Origin: Acidimicrobiales bacterium
GTDB lineage: Bacteria > Actinomycetota > Acidimicrobiia > Acidimicrobiales > Acidimicrobilacustridaceae
Direction: 5' to 3'
DNA length: 64,000 nucleotides
Assembly: GCA_018401565.1 (NCBI GenBank)
Contig: JAGYKS010000022.1
Span: 1 to 64,000, forward strand
This document shows positions 40,342-51,199 of this stretch, piece after piece. Position 1 is the first letter of the stretch, and every line of letters begins with the position of its first letter. The notes beneath the pieces were generated by a model. That model worked only from the letters and a program-made list of their open reading frames with translations. It was not told the DNA's origin and did no database searches. Made by a program: the position numbers and the translations under genes.

Positions 40342-41350
40342 TCACCCTTGCGCCCCATGCACCTGATCCCACCAGGCAAGCATGCGGGCCCGGTGCACCC
40401 GGGCGGGATCCACGTACAGCTGTCGACCCACCTCCAGAGCCCGGGCGGTCAGTTGGCGTCGTCGCTGATCGGCGAGATGGGCCAGATCCACGGTCACCGA
40501 CGCCCCGCCCCAGGCCAGCGGCTCGTCGGCCAACGCCTCAATAAACACCGCCAGGTCGTGATCGGAGCCGAGCACCTGTCCCAGTTCGTCGAGCAATGCG
40601 GCGTCTGCACCCAGCACGTCGGGCGCCAGCGGTGCCAGCAGGCGGGTGTGGTACCACCGCTGCTTGACCCGTCGTCGCCATCGATGGAGTGCTTCGGGTG
40701 ACGGCGACGCGTCGCCATCGCCCCCAACCAGGCCCCGCCACCGTTGCCGACCCTGCACATACGTATCGTCGAGCCCGGCGGCGATGGCGTTGAACCCGTC
40801 GGGCAGCTTCCATCCAGCCACCTCGGCGGCAACTCCGGTCAGCAACCAGCTGGCGTGCTGGGCAGCGTCGGCCAGAGCAGCGGATCCGACACCTGTACCT
40901 GCGCCTGCGTCCTCAGCACCAGCACCAGCACCAGCACCTGCGGCAGCGGCAGCCAGCGGCGTTGCGGGCCCCGGTAGCAGCGTGCGACATGGCCACGGTG
41001 AAGCGATCGGGATCCACGACCACGCCGAGGTCGGGTTGCACCGCCGCCCATTCCAGCAAGTCCACCAGCGTGAGGTGACGCACCTGAAGGTCTCGGGTGT
41101 CGCCGAGCCCCGATGCCGCCTCACCGGCAGCCCGATAGACCGCACGCCATTGCCTGCGACCCAGCGAACCCGACACCAGCAATGCCAGCGCCCGCAACTT
41201 CTTGGTGCGCTTGCGCACATCGTGTACCGCCAACGAATCGCCGTTGGCCTGCACCCGGGCCAACGACAACCCGGCGGCGTCCACCTCGGCTGCGGCAATG
41301 CGGGTGACGTTGTCGGCTACCGACTGCGAGAGGTCGAAGTGGTAGGTCAT
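40342..41350 (-). CDS. CHAD-domain protein, one frameshift
   Basis: About 335 residues. The N-terminal half has the CHAD signature AVHDVRKRTKKLRALALLV and LGDTRDLQVRHLTLVDLL; the C-terminal half has LHRWRRRVKQRWYHTRLL and LGSDHDLAVFIEAL. Together these give the paired helical repeats with conserved His and basic residues. CHAD domains bind polyphosphate. The frame break is near 40975; the linker after it is a Gly/Ala repeat from a six-base CAGCAC tandem. Start ATG at 41350; the SDR gene precedes it on the same strand with a gap of 33 bp. Confidence 0.85.
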
Positions 41351-41383
41351 GACGTCAGTGTGCCGAGCACCTGACCGACTCGC

Positions 41384-42091
41384 TCAGGACCCGAAAGCAT
41401 CAGAAGGCACCTCACGGTCACCGGCCTCGATGGCGGCGACGATGCGGTCGACCACAACCTGGGGCGCCAGACCCTCGGGCAGCGAGGGAGCGTCGCCACC
41501 AATGGGGCGGGTGGCCAGGCCGGTCTCGGTGTGCGGAGGGCGAACGTCGCACACCGTGATGCCCGAGCGTCGCAGTTCGCGCACCAGCGCCGTGTCGGCA
41601 GCGGTCAGGGCCGCCTTGGTGGCGGCGTACACGCTCATGCCCGGCAGGGGTTGTTCGGCAACCACGGCGCTGAGGTTGGTCACAAACCCCTTGGACTCAA
41701 TCAACAGCGGTATCAGCCGCTTGAGCATCCACAGCGGGCCGACCACATTGGTGAGGAACAACTCCTCGATCACCATGTCGTCGTGGTCGACCAGGTTGCC
41801 GAACGCCACCACCCCGCTGGCCAGCACCACGCCGTCGAGACGGCCGGGACCGGCAGCAACAGCTGCGGCCAGAACGTCACCAGCGGCAGGGTCGCGAACA
41901 TCGCACACCACCTGCAGCGCATTGGCCAGCGCCGGCGACGAGGCCGCAGTGGCCTGCAACGACTCTGCTGAACGCCCAGCCAGCACCACGGTGGCACCAC
42001 GGTCGGCGAGGGTTGCGCTCAGCGGTGACCCCAGTCCACCTCCGGCTCCGACCACCGCCACTACTGCACCGTCGAGCGAACGTGTTGCCAT
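41384..42091 (-). CDS. short-chain dehydrogenase/reductase
   Basis: A 235-residue classical SDR: cofactor loop VVAVVGAGGGLGSPL, VVCDVRDP, LASGVVAFGN (replacing the usual NNAG), LSAVVAEQ and the active-site YAATKAALTA (YxxxK). The C-terminal segment SGITVCDVRPPHTETGL is typical. Substrate unknown. Start ATG at 42091 has GGAGGA six bases upstream, better than the GTG/ATG candidates upstream. Same strand as CHAD and the second binding protein. Confidence 0.88.
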   Translation of the reverse strand: MATRSLDGAVVAVVGAGGGLGSPLSATLADRGATVVLAGRSAESLQATAASSPALANALQVVCDVRDPAAGDVLAAAVAAGPGRLDGVVLASGVVAFGNLVDHDDMVIEELFLTNVVGPLWMLKRLIPLLIESKGFVTNLSAVVAEQPLPGMSVYAATKAALTAADTALVRELRRSGITVCDVRPPHTETGLATRPIGGDAPSLPEGLAPQVVVDRIVAAIEAGDREVPSDAFGS

Positions 42092-42138
42092 GGCTCTTCC
42101 TCCCAGATGGTGACCGCCGGTCACCGGCGGGTGGTCAG

Positions 42139-43391
42139 TCAGTGAGTCTGGCGGGTGACCACCGGCTTCCAGGCACCGTCGGTGACCTCGAAGATGGTGA
42201 ACACACGCGTGGTGGTGTCACCGAACTCGTCAAACGCCACCGTACCGGTGATCCCGTTGTACCGGGTGCCCTGGACAAGATCACGCACCGCAAGACGCTT
42301 CGACGCCACATCACCTGCACCATCACCTGCACCACCATCGTCGTCGTTGGCCAGCGCCTCGGCGGCCGCAGCGATAAGCAGGTTGGTGGCGTCAAAGGCG
42401 TAGGGGCCGTAGTCGGTGGGCCCAGAGCTGAACCCGGCGGCGTCGTAGGCGGCAAAGAAGTCGGGGGCGTCGAGCTCGCTGCTCGGCACGCCAACACTGG
42501 ATGCCAGGCTGCCGTCACTGGCGGCCCCGGCGACGGTGATGAACCGATCGTCCTTCATGCCGTCACCGCCCATCACCGGGCCGGTGAACCCGGCTGCACC
42601 CAAGGCGGTGGTGAACTGAGCCGCCACCTCGTATTCACCACCGAAGAAAGTGAAGTCGGGGTTCAGCGCAGCTGCGGCAGTCGCCGCAGCCGGCAGGTTG
42701 TAGCTGGCCCGATCGTCGGGAAGGGTCTCGAACGACAGCACCGTGCCGCCAGCAGCGGTGAAGGCGGCCACGAAGTCGTTGGCCAGACCTGAGCTGACCG
42801 ACTTGGACTCGGTCACCACGGCCACCGTGGCCGCACCCAGGTCGCCGGATGCGTACCCGGCCAGCAGCCGGCCCTGGTCGGCGTCGGTGGCGCACCACCC
42901 GGAAGTAGTTGTCGTTGACCCGTGCCGGATTGGCGCGATCGGTGCCCACCGTCAAGGTGGGGTCGGTGTTGGCCGGCGACACCATCACGATGTCGGCCTC
43001 GGCCAGCACCGGAGCAGCCACGGCGGCAACCCCAGAGTTGTAGGTGCCAACCACCCCGATCACGGTGGGATCGGCGGCCAGGGTCTGGGCCGCCTGCTCA
43101 CCCACAGACCGGATCCGACGAGTCGTCGAGTGCCTCCACGGCGATGCGGTAGCCGGGAATGGCGTTGCGCTCATTGGCCTCGTCCACCGCCAACTGCACC
43201 GAGTTGGCGATACCCCGGCCGAAGTCGGTGAGGCCGTTGTCGAGCGGGGCGATGACCCCGATGGTCACCACCTTGGCGTCACCATCACCATTACCCGACG
43301 TCGAGGCACCGTCGGCTGTGTCACTGGCACCAGTACCCGAACAGGCTGTGGCCAACAGCACCACCGCAGCCGCAGCGACGAGCACTCGCAA
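42139..43391 (-). CDS. ABC transporter substrate-binding lipoprotein 2 (branched-chain amino acid type), two frameshifts
   Basis: Lipoprotein signal (VAAAAVVLLATACSG), then a type-1 periplasmic binding fold: KVVTIGVIAPLDNGLTDFGR, TVIGVVGTYNSGVAAVAAP, VMVSPANTDPTLTVG, VAVVTESKSVSSGLANDF, TFFGGEYEVAAQFTTALG, MGGDGMKDDRFI and NGITGTVAFDEFGDT. Breaks lie near 43110 and 42890. It is a close paralogue of the protein at 54433-55701. No permease or ATPase lies nearby. The start is uncertain: TTG at 43391 is the first in-frame candidate, while an out-of-frame ATG near 43425 has a better GGGAG site. Confidence 0.82.
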
Positions 43392-43674
43392 CCGGACCGA
43401 ACCTTGCAGACGATGACGTTGGCATCACAACTCCCGAGAAGACCCTTTGGTGGTCGAAGGTCGAGTAGAGCACCGGTCACGTCGTTGGCGCCACCACACC
43501 ACTGGGCGGGGTGACGCTGGCAGAACCACGGATCGCTGGCGCACAAAACTGATTAGCCACTGGATACTTTAGTCACGGCCCCGGCACACACATGAGACGC
43601 GCCGGCTCATTGGATCGAGGGGGAATGCACTACCCCTGTGATGGGTGCCGCCGTTGCTGGCATCACCGATCAGG
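43392..43674. other. intergenic region without recognised gene
   Basis: About 280 bp between substrate-binding protein 2 and the photolyase stop, both genes on the minus strand. It contains the probable promoter and N-terminal leader of the binding protein, with an AT-richer patch TGATTAGCCACTGGATACT near 43550-43570. I see no ORF with coding character here. Confidence 0.4.
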
Positions 43675-45248
43675 TCACAGGGTTCCGGCATCCAGCGCCG
43701 CCAGCACCTCGGTGGCACGCTGGCGCACCTCCGGCAGGTCGGACAGGCGCCGGGAGGCGTGGACCTGGCGGGCGACCCGGGCATTGGACACGAAGCGTTC
43801 GTCGTGGCGGGCGATGAAATCCCAGTACAGCGTGGTAAACGGACAGGCATCGGGCCCGGTGCGCTTGCGCCGGTCAAAGCGGCAATCACCGCAGTAATCA
43901 CTCATGCGGTCGATGTAGGCGCCGCCAGCGGCGTAGGGCTTCGAGGCCATGCGGCCACCGTCAGCGTGCAGGGCCATGCCAATCACGTTGGGCAGCATCA
44001 CCCACTCCGCTCCGTCGACAAACGACGACCACATCCACCGTGTCACCGCCCACGGGTCCACCTCCGGCGATGAGGCACAGGTTGCCCACCACCATCAACC
44101 GCTGGATGTGGTGGGTCCAGCCGTAGTCGTGGATGTCGGCCATCGCGTGACGCACGCAGTTCATGTCGGTGTCGGCGACGCCGGCTGCCCCCTGCGTGTC
44201 ACCCGACGTGGCCCCAAGTGCGGCTTCGGGCCCAGCCATCGGATTCGCCATCGGATCCGCCATCGACGTGAACACCGGGGGCAGGGGGCGGTGAGCCCCG
44301 AGTTCATTGGCGTCGCGGTAGTCAGGCATCCACAACCAGTAGGTACCCCACACGTACTCCCTCCATCCGATCACCTGGCGGATGAATCCCTCGGCCGACG
44401 CAATGGGCACATCGCCGCTGCGATAGGCAGCCTCCACGGCGTCACACACCTCGTCGGGACGCAACAGTCCCAGGTTCAGGTACGGCGACAGCAGGGTGTG
44501 GGCGAGGTGCCAGCTGGTCGACAGCATGGCGTCCTCGTGAGGCCCGAACACCGGCAGCACCTCGGTGACGGCGTGGTCCAGCCGACGCAACGCCTCACCA
44601 CGGGACGTGGCCCAGGTGCCATCAGGATCAGCCCCCCAACACGTTGCCGGCAACCCATCGAGCACGGCGTGGTCGGTGGCATCGAGCGGCGTGACCGGCG
44701 GGGTCGGCCACGCACGGCCATCGGTGGGTGGGGGTTCCCGGTTGTCGGTGTCGAAGTTCCACCGGCCGCCCGGCAGGCTCGTCACCGTCCATGAGGTACC
44801 CCAGTCGGCGGCGCTGGAACCGGTAGAAGTCCTCCATGCGCAGCAACTTGCGACCACTGGCCCACTGGGCGAAATCATTGCGATGGCAAAGGAAGTGGTC
44901 CGACGCCACCGACACCACCCCGAGATCATCCAGCATGCGCTGACCATCAAATGAGTTGGCCTCGGTGGCCAGCACTCGGGTTGGGGAGTAGTCGGCAACA
45001 TGACCGGCAAGCCCCGTCGCCAGGGTGGGAGCGTGGCGGTAGTCCACCTCAAAGCCCTCGTCGGCCAGATCACCGGCGAAGCGACGCATGGCGGTGACGA
45101 TCAGGTGGGCCCGCTGACGATGCCACGGCTGCGACGCCATCTTGGCCGCCGACTCCACCATCACCACCCGCGCCGTACCTGGCGTTGCGTCGCCCAAAGC
45201 CCCAAGTGAGCGGTCGAGCTGGTCACCCAGCACCCAGACGGTGTCCAT
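43675..45248 (-). CDS. Fe-S cluster cryptochrome/photolyase-related protein (FeS-BCP type), two frameshifts
   Basis: About 524 residues in three frames (breaks near 44770 and 44065). The N-terminal domain starts VWVLGDQLDRSLGAL, with HRQRAHLIVTAMRRFA. The C-terminal FAD domain has GFIRQVIGWREYVWGTYW, HHIQRLMVVGNLCLIAGG, and VDGAEWVMLPNVIGMALHAD, with ASKPYAAGGAYIDRMSDYC. Four cysteines in DMNC, DYCGDC and DACPF match the [4Fe-4S] ligands of PhrB/CryB-type (6-4) photolyases. It probably repairs UV lesions or senses blue light. It lies 57 bp after the acyl carrier gene on the same strand. Confidence 0.88.
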
Positions 45249-45305
45249 GGGGACCAGTCCACCACGGCCAGACCCCGTCTGCGCCAGCGCACGGCGACAA
45301 AGTGG

Positions 45306-45532
45306 TCAGGAACCGGAACCGGCGAGAAAGCGCGTAGCCGACGACAGCGTCGACATCTGCGGATAGTCGGATTCGGCAATGTCGACACCGGCGGCCGCCG
45401 CCACCCCCTCAACAAACGACAGGAAATCCATCGAATCGAGATCGAAGGCCACCCGCAGGTCATCGCTGAGTCCACTGTGGTGGAGTCCACTTCGGGGGCC
45501 ACCCGGGCCAGCGCCCCAATCAGCACCGCCAT
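45306..45532 (-). CDS. acyl carrier protein, one frameshift
   Basis: The N-terminal part is [17 protein letters not shown]; after a one-base break near 45462 the next frame gives DDLRVAFDLDSMDFLSFVEG, with the phosphopantetheine-bearing Ser in DLDSMDF, then VDIAESDYPQMSTLSSATRF and a stop at 45306-45308. The length (about 75 residues) and helix pattern are those of an ACP. ATG at 45532 overlaps the E2 gene end. The position directly behind a 2-oxoacid dehydrogenase E2 suggests it receives an acyl group from that complex. Confidence 0.8.
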
Positions 45533-46996
45533 CGCATCGTCAGACCCATCGCGGCGTCGCCCCCATTGGCGTCCGACCGGCCTGGATGTGACGGTCGGGC
45601 AATGGCCAGCTGGTCGGGGTCGCCAAGGAGACGACCCAACTCATCCAAAAACACCGCACCGTCGTGCCCGTCGCTGGCCTCGGTGGTCGGCGGCCAGAGT
45701 GACGGTGACCAGCCATGCTGGGCGAACCGCACCATGGACCACCCATGGGCGTTAGGGCCACCGCCCCGAAGCCAACCATGGCCACCTGGGGCGGGTAGAT
45801 AACCCCGAACACGGTGTCGGCGCCGCGATCGCCGAGATTGGTGACGGTGATGGTGGGGTCAACCATCTGAGTGGCCGACAACCGCCCCGACCGAGCCCGA
45901 CCAACCAGATCCCGCAGATCCACCATCATGGCCACGGTGTCGAGCCGGTGTGCGCTGGGAATCACCGGAGCCACCAATCCCCGCCGCGCAGGCTGACAGC
46001 CATGCCCAGATCCACGGTGGCCGGCGTGAAGACGCCGTCAACCATGTGGCCGCTGACTGGAGCGCCACCAGACGCCGCCCGTGCAGTGGCCGCAGCCAGC
46101 ATGGCGGCCGGCAGCAGCGCCCAGCAACCGGAACATCGGCGTTGTGATCGGCCAGCCACGACATCGCCGGACCCATGTCCACGGTGAGCGACAGGTAGTA
46201 GTGCGGGATCTCCCGCTTGATCGGGCCATGAGTGCACCCACCCGCTGGCGCAATGCCGTCCGGCGGGCCCCAGGCCCCGCTGGTGCCGCTGATGGTGACG
46301 GATGGCGCATCAACGCCGCCGCAACATCGTCACCGGTCACCGATCCCCAGAACGGGCCCGTCCCGGTCACCCCGGCGATGTGTCCACTCCCGCGGCATCG
46401 GCGAGTCGACGCGCCCGCGGAGACACCCGGGGCCGGGCAGGGGCCGTTGGTCGGGCAGGAGCCCGTTGGTTGGAGCAGTACGACCAGCCCCTCAAGGGAA
46501 ACAGGCCCGGCCGGGGCGGGAGCCGCCGCTGCCTCAACGTCGGCCCGGGTGACCCGCTCCGCCGGGACCCGAGTCTCCGGCAGCGTTGACATGAATCCCA
46601 CACCGGTGTCGGCGGCCAGACGGCGAATCAATGGCGACGCCACCGACCCCGATGCCCCACCTGCCGCCCTGAACGGGCAGGGGGTGCAGGTGCAGGTGCA
46701 GGTCCAGGTGGCGTGGATGCAGTTGCGGGTGCTGGTCCTGGTGCTGGCTCAGGCTCCGGAGGTTCGGATGAGAGCCATGGCAGCCCCACCGGCAGCTCGG
46801 TCCCCTCCTCCACCAACAGTTCGTCGACCACCCCGGAGGTGAACACCTCCACCTCGATGGTGGATTTTTCGGTGTCGACCACTGCCATGAGGTCGCCGCA
46901 GGCCACGTGATCGCCGGGTGCCACCAGCCACTGCACCAATGTGCCGCGGTCCATGTCGGCGCCAAGCGAGGGCATGGTGAACTCGGTGGAGGTCAC
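45520..46996 (-). CDS. 2-oxoacid dehydrogenase E2 (lipoyl acyltransferase), heavily frameshifted
   Basis: Starting at GTG 46996: a lipoyl domain with [20 protein letters not shown] and the lipoylated Lys in [10 protein letters not shown]; a Pro/Ala-rich linker; a subunit-binding-like segment ([14 protein letters not shown]); a second one ([24 protein letters not shown]); and the catalytic domain ([56 protein letters not shown]). The catalytic His is in LAADHR, followed by [14 protein letters not shown]. At least eight frame changes are needed over 1.5 kb. Either this stretch is badly sequenced or the gene is decaying. It transfers acyl groups from E1 via lipoate, normally to CoA. Confidence 0.75.
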
Positions 46997-46997
46997 G

Positions 46998-47993
46998 TCA
47001 TGCACGAACACCCACCACCTGGCGAGCAGCGGCCACGATGTCATCGACCTGGGGCAGGGCGGCAGCTTCGAGATGGGCGGCATAGGGGATGGGCACTTCG
47101 GCACTGCACACGCGAGCCACCGGGGCGTCCAGATCCCAGAACAACTGCTCGGTGATGCGGGCCGATACCTCGGCAGCGATGCTGCCCGAACGCCACGCCT
47201 CATCAACCACCACACAACGGTGGGTGCGAGCCACCGTGGCCATGATGGCGGCATCGTCCAACGGCCGCAGCACCCGGAGATCGAGCACCTCGGCGGCGAT
47301 GCCTTCGGCAGCCAGGGCCTCGGCGGCAGCCAGCACCTTGGGGAGCGAACCGCCATAGGTGATCAGGCTCACGTCATCGCCGCGCCGACGCACGGCGGCA
47401 TGGTCGATGTCAGAGGCGGCACCCACGGAGCCGACGGCAGATTCGTCGTCGAGGTCGGCTTCGGTGGCGTACAGGGTGCCGTGCTCGAAGATGAGCACGG
47501 GATCGGGATCAGCCAGCGCCGGTGCCAGCATCCCCTTGCGTCAGCCACCGTGGCGGGGGTGAGCACCCGGATGCCGGGTATGTGGGCGTACCAACCCTCT
47601 AATGAATGGGGAGTGCTGGGCGGCCAGTTGTCGCCCCGCCCCGGTGGTCATGCGGATCACCAACGGGACGTTCACCTGACCACCTGACATGTGGCACAGG
47701 GTGGCGGCGTTGTTCATGATCTGGTCGAGGGCCAGGAGCGAGAAGTTGACCGTCATCACCTCCACGATGGGACGCATGCCAGCAATGGCCGCTCCGATGC
47801 CGGCGCCCACGAACGCCGACTCGCTCAACGGGGTGTCCCGCACCCGCTGGGGGCCGAACTCCTCGAGCATCCCGAGGCTCACGGCGAAGCAACCGCCATA
47901 GCGGCCCACGTCCTCACCCATGAGGAACACCCGGTCGTCAGCGCGCATCGCCTCACTCATGGCATCCCGCATCGCTTCGCGGTACGTCGTCAT
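46998..47993 (-). CDS. 2-oxoacid dehydrogenase E1 beta subunit, two frameshifts
   Basis: About 331 residues: [74 protein letters not shown], then (other frame) [20 protein letters not shown] and again [40 protein letters not shown] and [16 protein letters not shown]. Breaks are near 47607 and 47530. With E1 alpha it forms the thiamine-diphosphate heterotetramer that decarboxylates pyruvate or a related oxoacid. ATG at 47993 overlaps the E1 alpha stop (ATGA); its stop is one base from the E2 start. Confidence 0.85.
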
Positions 47994-49119
47994 GACACGT
48001 CCACATTGTCGGGCTTGTCGTCGGGCGTCCCGCCGGGGCCACCAACCGGTATCCCGGGGTCGTCGCCGACAGGTGTGCGGAGCGACGGATCGCGCCATTG
48101 ACCATTCGACGTGACGAACCGGGTGAGGTCGTCCACCGGTTCAGGGGTACCGGCCTCGGCGAAGGCCACGGCCTGGTCGACCCATGCCATGGCGTCGGCG
48201 TCGAGGGCGGCGAGTTCGTCGTCGGTGCAGACCCCCGAGGCCACCAGTTCAGCGGCCATGACCTGTACCGGGTCACGTTGGCGCCACTGGCGCACCTCGT
48301 CACGGCTTCGGTACCGCTCGGCGTCGTACATGGAATGGGCGCGCAGCCGATAGGTGCGCATCTCCAAAAGTGCGGGCCGCCCCCGTTTCGCACCGAGGCG
48401 ACGGCGCTGCTGCGCTGCGGTGCGCGCCGCCACCACATCCATGCCATCGACTGCCCACGACGTCAGGCCGTACGACGATGCCCGCAGGGCCAGGTCCGTC
48501 TGGGCATGACTGAACTCAAGTGCGGTGCCCATTGCGTACAGGTTGTTCTCACATACAAACAACACGGGCAGATCCCACAGCGCTGCCAGATTCACCGACT
48601 CATGGAACTCGCCCTCGGCCATGGCACCATCGCCGAAGAAACACACCGTCACCGGCCGGTCAGTCGATACACGCTGCCACCATCTCCCTCGGCGTTTCCA
48701 CCCGCGCTGCCATCGCTGCTTTTTCCCCACCGCATCACGTCGCCCAGCGCCAACCCGACGGCCAGTGGAAGTCCCCGGCCACAATCGCATTGCCACCGAA
48801 CAACCCCCGGTCCACATCGAACAGGTGCATCGACCCGCCCCGACCCCGGCTGCATCCCTCGGACATGCCGAACATCTCGGCCATCACCTCGCCGGCAGGC
48901 ACCCCTTGGCCAGGGCATGGCATGCTGCGGTAACTGGCCACCACACGATCGGTGGGCCACAGCGCCCCCACCACCCCCGACGGCCACCGCCTCCTGGCCA
49001 ATGGCCAGATGCAGGAATCCCCTGATGCGCGTGGCGCTGTAGAGCTCCACGCAGCGCTCCTCAAACCGGCGGATCTGCAGCATCTGGGTGTAGAGGTCAA
49101 GGTTGTTGGCATGGTCCAT
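47990..49119 (-). CDS. 2-oxoacid dehydrogenase E1 alpha subunit, three frameshifts
   Basis: Frames joined near 48965, 48765 and 48655 give about 376 residues: [33 protein letters not shown], then [54 protein letters not shown] and the thiamine-diphosphate motif [20 protein letters not shown] with [14 protein letters not shown]. The wording is that of pyruvate/acetoin-type E1 alpha. The piece between LALGDVMRW and RPVTVCFFG contains a low-complexity insert (Ser/Gly/Asp) not usual in the family. It is seven bases behind acsA and overlaps E1 beta. Confidence 0.83.
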
Positions 49120-49126
49120 GGCGGCG

Positions 49127-51032
49127 TCAGCTCCGGTCGTGGACAGACTGCCCGCCGGTGGATTGCCCGCCGGTGGACTGGTCAGGATCCCCGTTGCCTG
49201 AAGCGGGCGATTCGGGGCGCTCGAGTGTGGACAGGTCTCCAGTGGGCAGCCCCAGCTCACGGGCCCGCAGCAACCGCCGCATGACCTTCCCGCTGCGGGT
49301 GTGGGGGAGGTCGTCGACCACCTCGATGTATCGGGGAGCCACCGCCGGACCCAGCCGACGACGGGCCACAGCCCGCAGGTCGATGACCAACTCATCGCCG
49401 CCGGTGTACCCGTGGTTGAGGGTGACAAACGCCTTGACGGCCTCGCCGGCGGTGGGATCGGGGACCCCTATGACCCCGGCCTCTGCCACCGCCGGGTGCT
49501 CCAACAGCACACTCTCCACCTCAAACGGACCCACCAGATGGCCAGCAGACGTGATGACATCGTCGGCCCGACCCACGAACCACAGGTTGCCGTTGGCGTC
49601 ACGGCGCACGAGGTCACCAGTGAGGTACCAGCCGTCGGCGAAACATCGGCGATACCGGTCGAACTCACCCAGATAGCCCCGGAACATCGATGGCCACGGG
49701 GTTCGAAGCAACAGCTGACCGTCGGCCTCGGGCGCCTCGATGACCTCCACGGTGACCCACGCTGCGATGCCCTCTGGCCCGACGGCATCGTCGGCGTGGG
49801 CGATCTCAGTCACGGTGGCAACTGCTGCGGTGATGCCCGGCACCGGCACGCCCATGGACCCGGGCACCACCGGTGGCCCTGGAGGGTTGGCCACCATGAT
49901 GGAGCCGGTCTCGGTCTGCCACCACGTGTCGTGGATGTCCACGCCCAACACGTCGGCACCCCACCGCACCACCTCGGCGTTGAGGGGTTCGCCCACACTG
50001 GCCACGTGGCGAAGGCCACCCAGGTCGAACTCGCCGGCCAGTTCGGGACCAGCCCGCATGAGCATCCGCAACGCCGTGGGGGCGGTGTACCAGACGTCCA
50101 CATTCTCGGCCGTGAGCGTGGTGAGCCACCGACGGGCGTCGAACTCGGCCTCGTCGACAATCACTGTCGCCCCGACGGCCAACGGTGCCACGATGCCGTA
50201 GGAGGTGCCCGTGACCCATCCCGGGTCGGCGGTGCACCAGTACACGTCACCGGGGGGCGAGGTCGAGCGCCGACACCGCCGTGGCATGGTGGGCCACGAT
50301 CGCCTCATGCACGTGGAGCGCCCCCTTGGGGGTGCCGGTGGTGCCACTGGTGAAGTGCACCAGGGCGGGGTCGTCGGGCCGGGTGGCGACCATGGCGTGA
50401 TCCGGTGATGCTTGACCCATGAGGGTGGCCAGGTCCAGGGTGCCGGGCACGTCGGTGGGCGTGTCGTCACCACCGACGAGCACGACGTACTCCAATGTCG
50501 GTACCTGGTGGTGCACCGACTCCAGCCGGCGGCGGTAGAGCGCCTCGGTGGTCACCACCACCCGCGCCGACCCCATGGTCATGCGCTGGCGCAGTGGCTC
50601 GGGGCCAAATGCGGTGAACATCGGCGACACCACGGCGCCGACCCGCAGCGAACCCAGCATCGCCACGAACAGGTCGGGGGTTCGCCCCAGCAAGGTGTAC
50701 ACGGCATCGCCTGCCCCCACCCCCAGCCCAGCCAGCACGTTGGCGAACCTGGACGTGAGCACGTGGAGTTGGCGGTAGGTGACAAGCGTTCGGGTGCCGT
50801 CAACCCCCAGGCACCGCAATGCCACCTGATCACCGGCGGGGCCGGCCACATGACGGTCCACGGTTTCGTGGGCGATGTTGAGACCACCGTCGGGCAGGCC
50901 GTCAAGGGCATCGCGGGCCCGGGCCCAAACAGCAACATCGCCATCGATGCCCACACCGGAACCAGATGGATCGGCGCCACCACCCTGGCGGTGGGCGGCG
51001 TGAGCAGATGCAGCGGTGTGATTGCCGGTCAT
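49127..51032 (-). CDS. acsA: acetate-CoA ligase (AMP-forming), AcsA-like, one frameshift
   Basis: About 635 residues. ANL motifs: P-loop [40 protein letters not shown], the acetyl-CoA-synthetase-type [12 protein letters not shown], and [16 protein letters not shown] and [15 protein letters not shown] (acylation-regulated Lys) at the end. The Bacillus-type AcsA wording suggests acetate or a short acyl acid as substrate. The frame break is near 50255, just after the P-loop region. The C-terminal tail is a degenerate STGGQ repeat. Start ATG at 51032 is plausible but others are in frame. It is the first gene of the operon continuing into E1 alpha. Confidence 0.88.
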
Positions 51033-51199
51033 CGTGCAACGACCCCCAATCGGGGGACTCCCTTCCAACGGTTCGACGCCCCGATGGATCGGCCACCCGC
51101 ACCGGGGTAGCCGTTGAGTACAGGTCACCATGCAATCGCACCGGGCCGTCGGGCGAAAGGGCCGAAAGTCACGGGTCAGATCCCGCTACTGTGCCGGCC
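51033..51199. promoter_or_regulatory. divergent region between acsA operon and SDR gene
   Basis: 167 bp separating two divergent gene groups. It contains a small GC palindrome (CCCCCAATCGGGGG, about 51051-51064) and no coding ORF that I trust. The promoters of both groups are expected here; no box is assigned. Confidence 0.35.
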
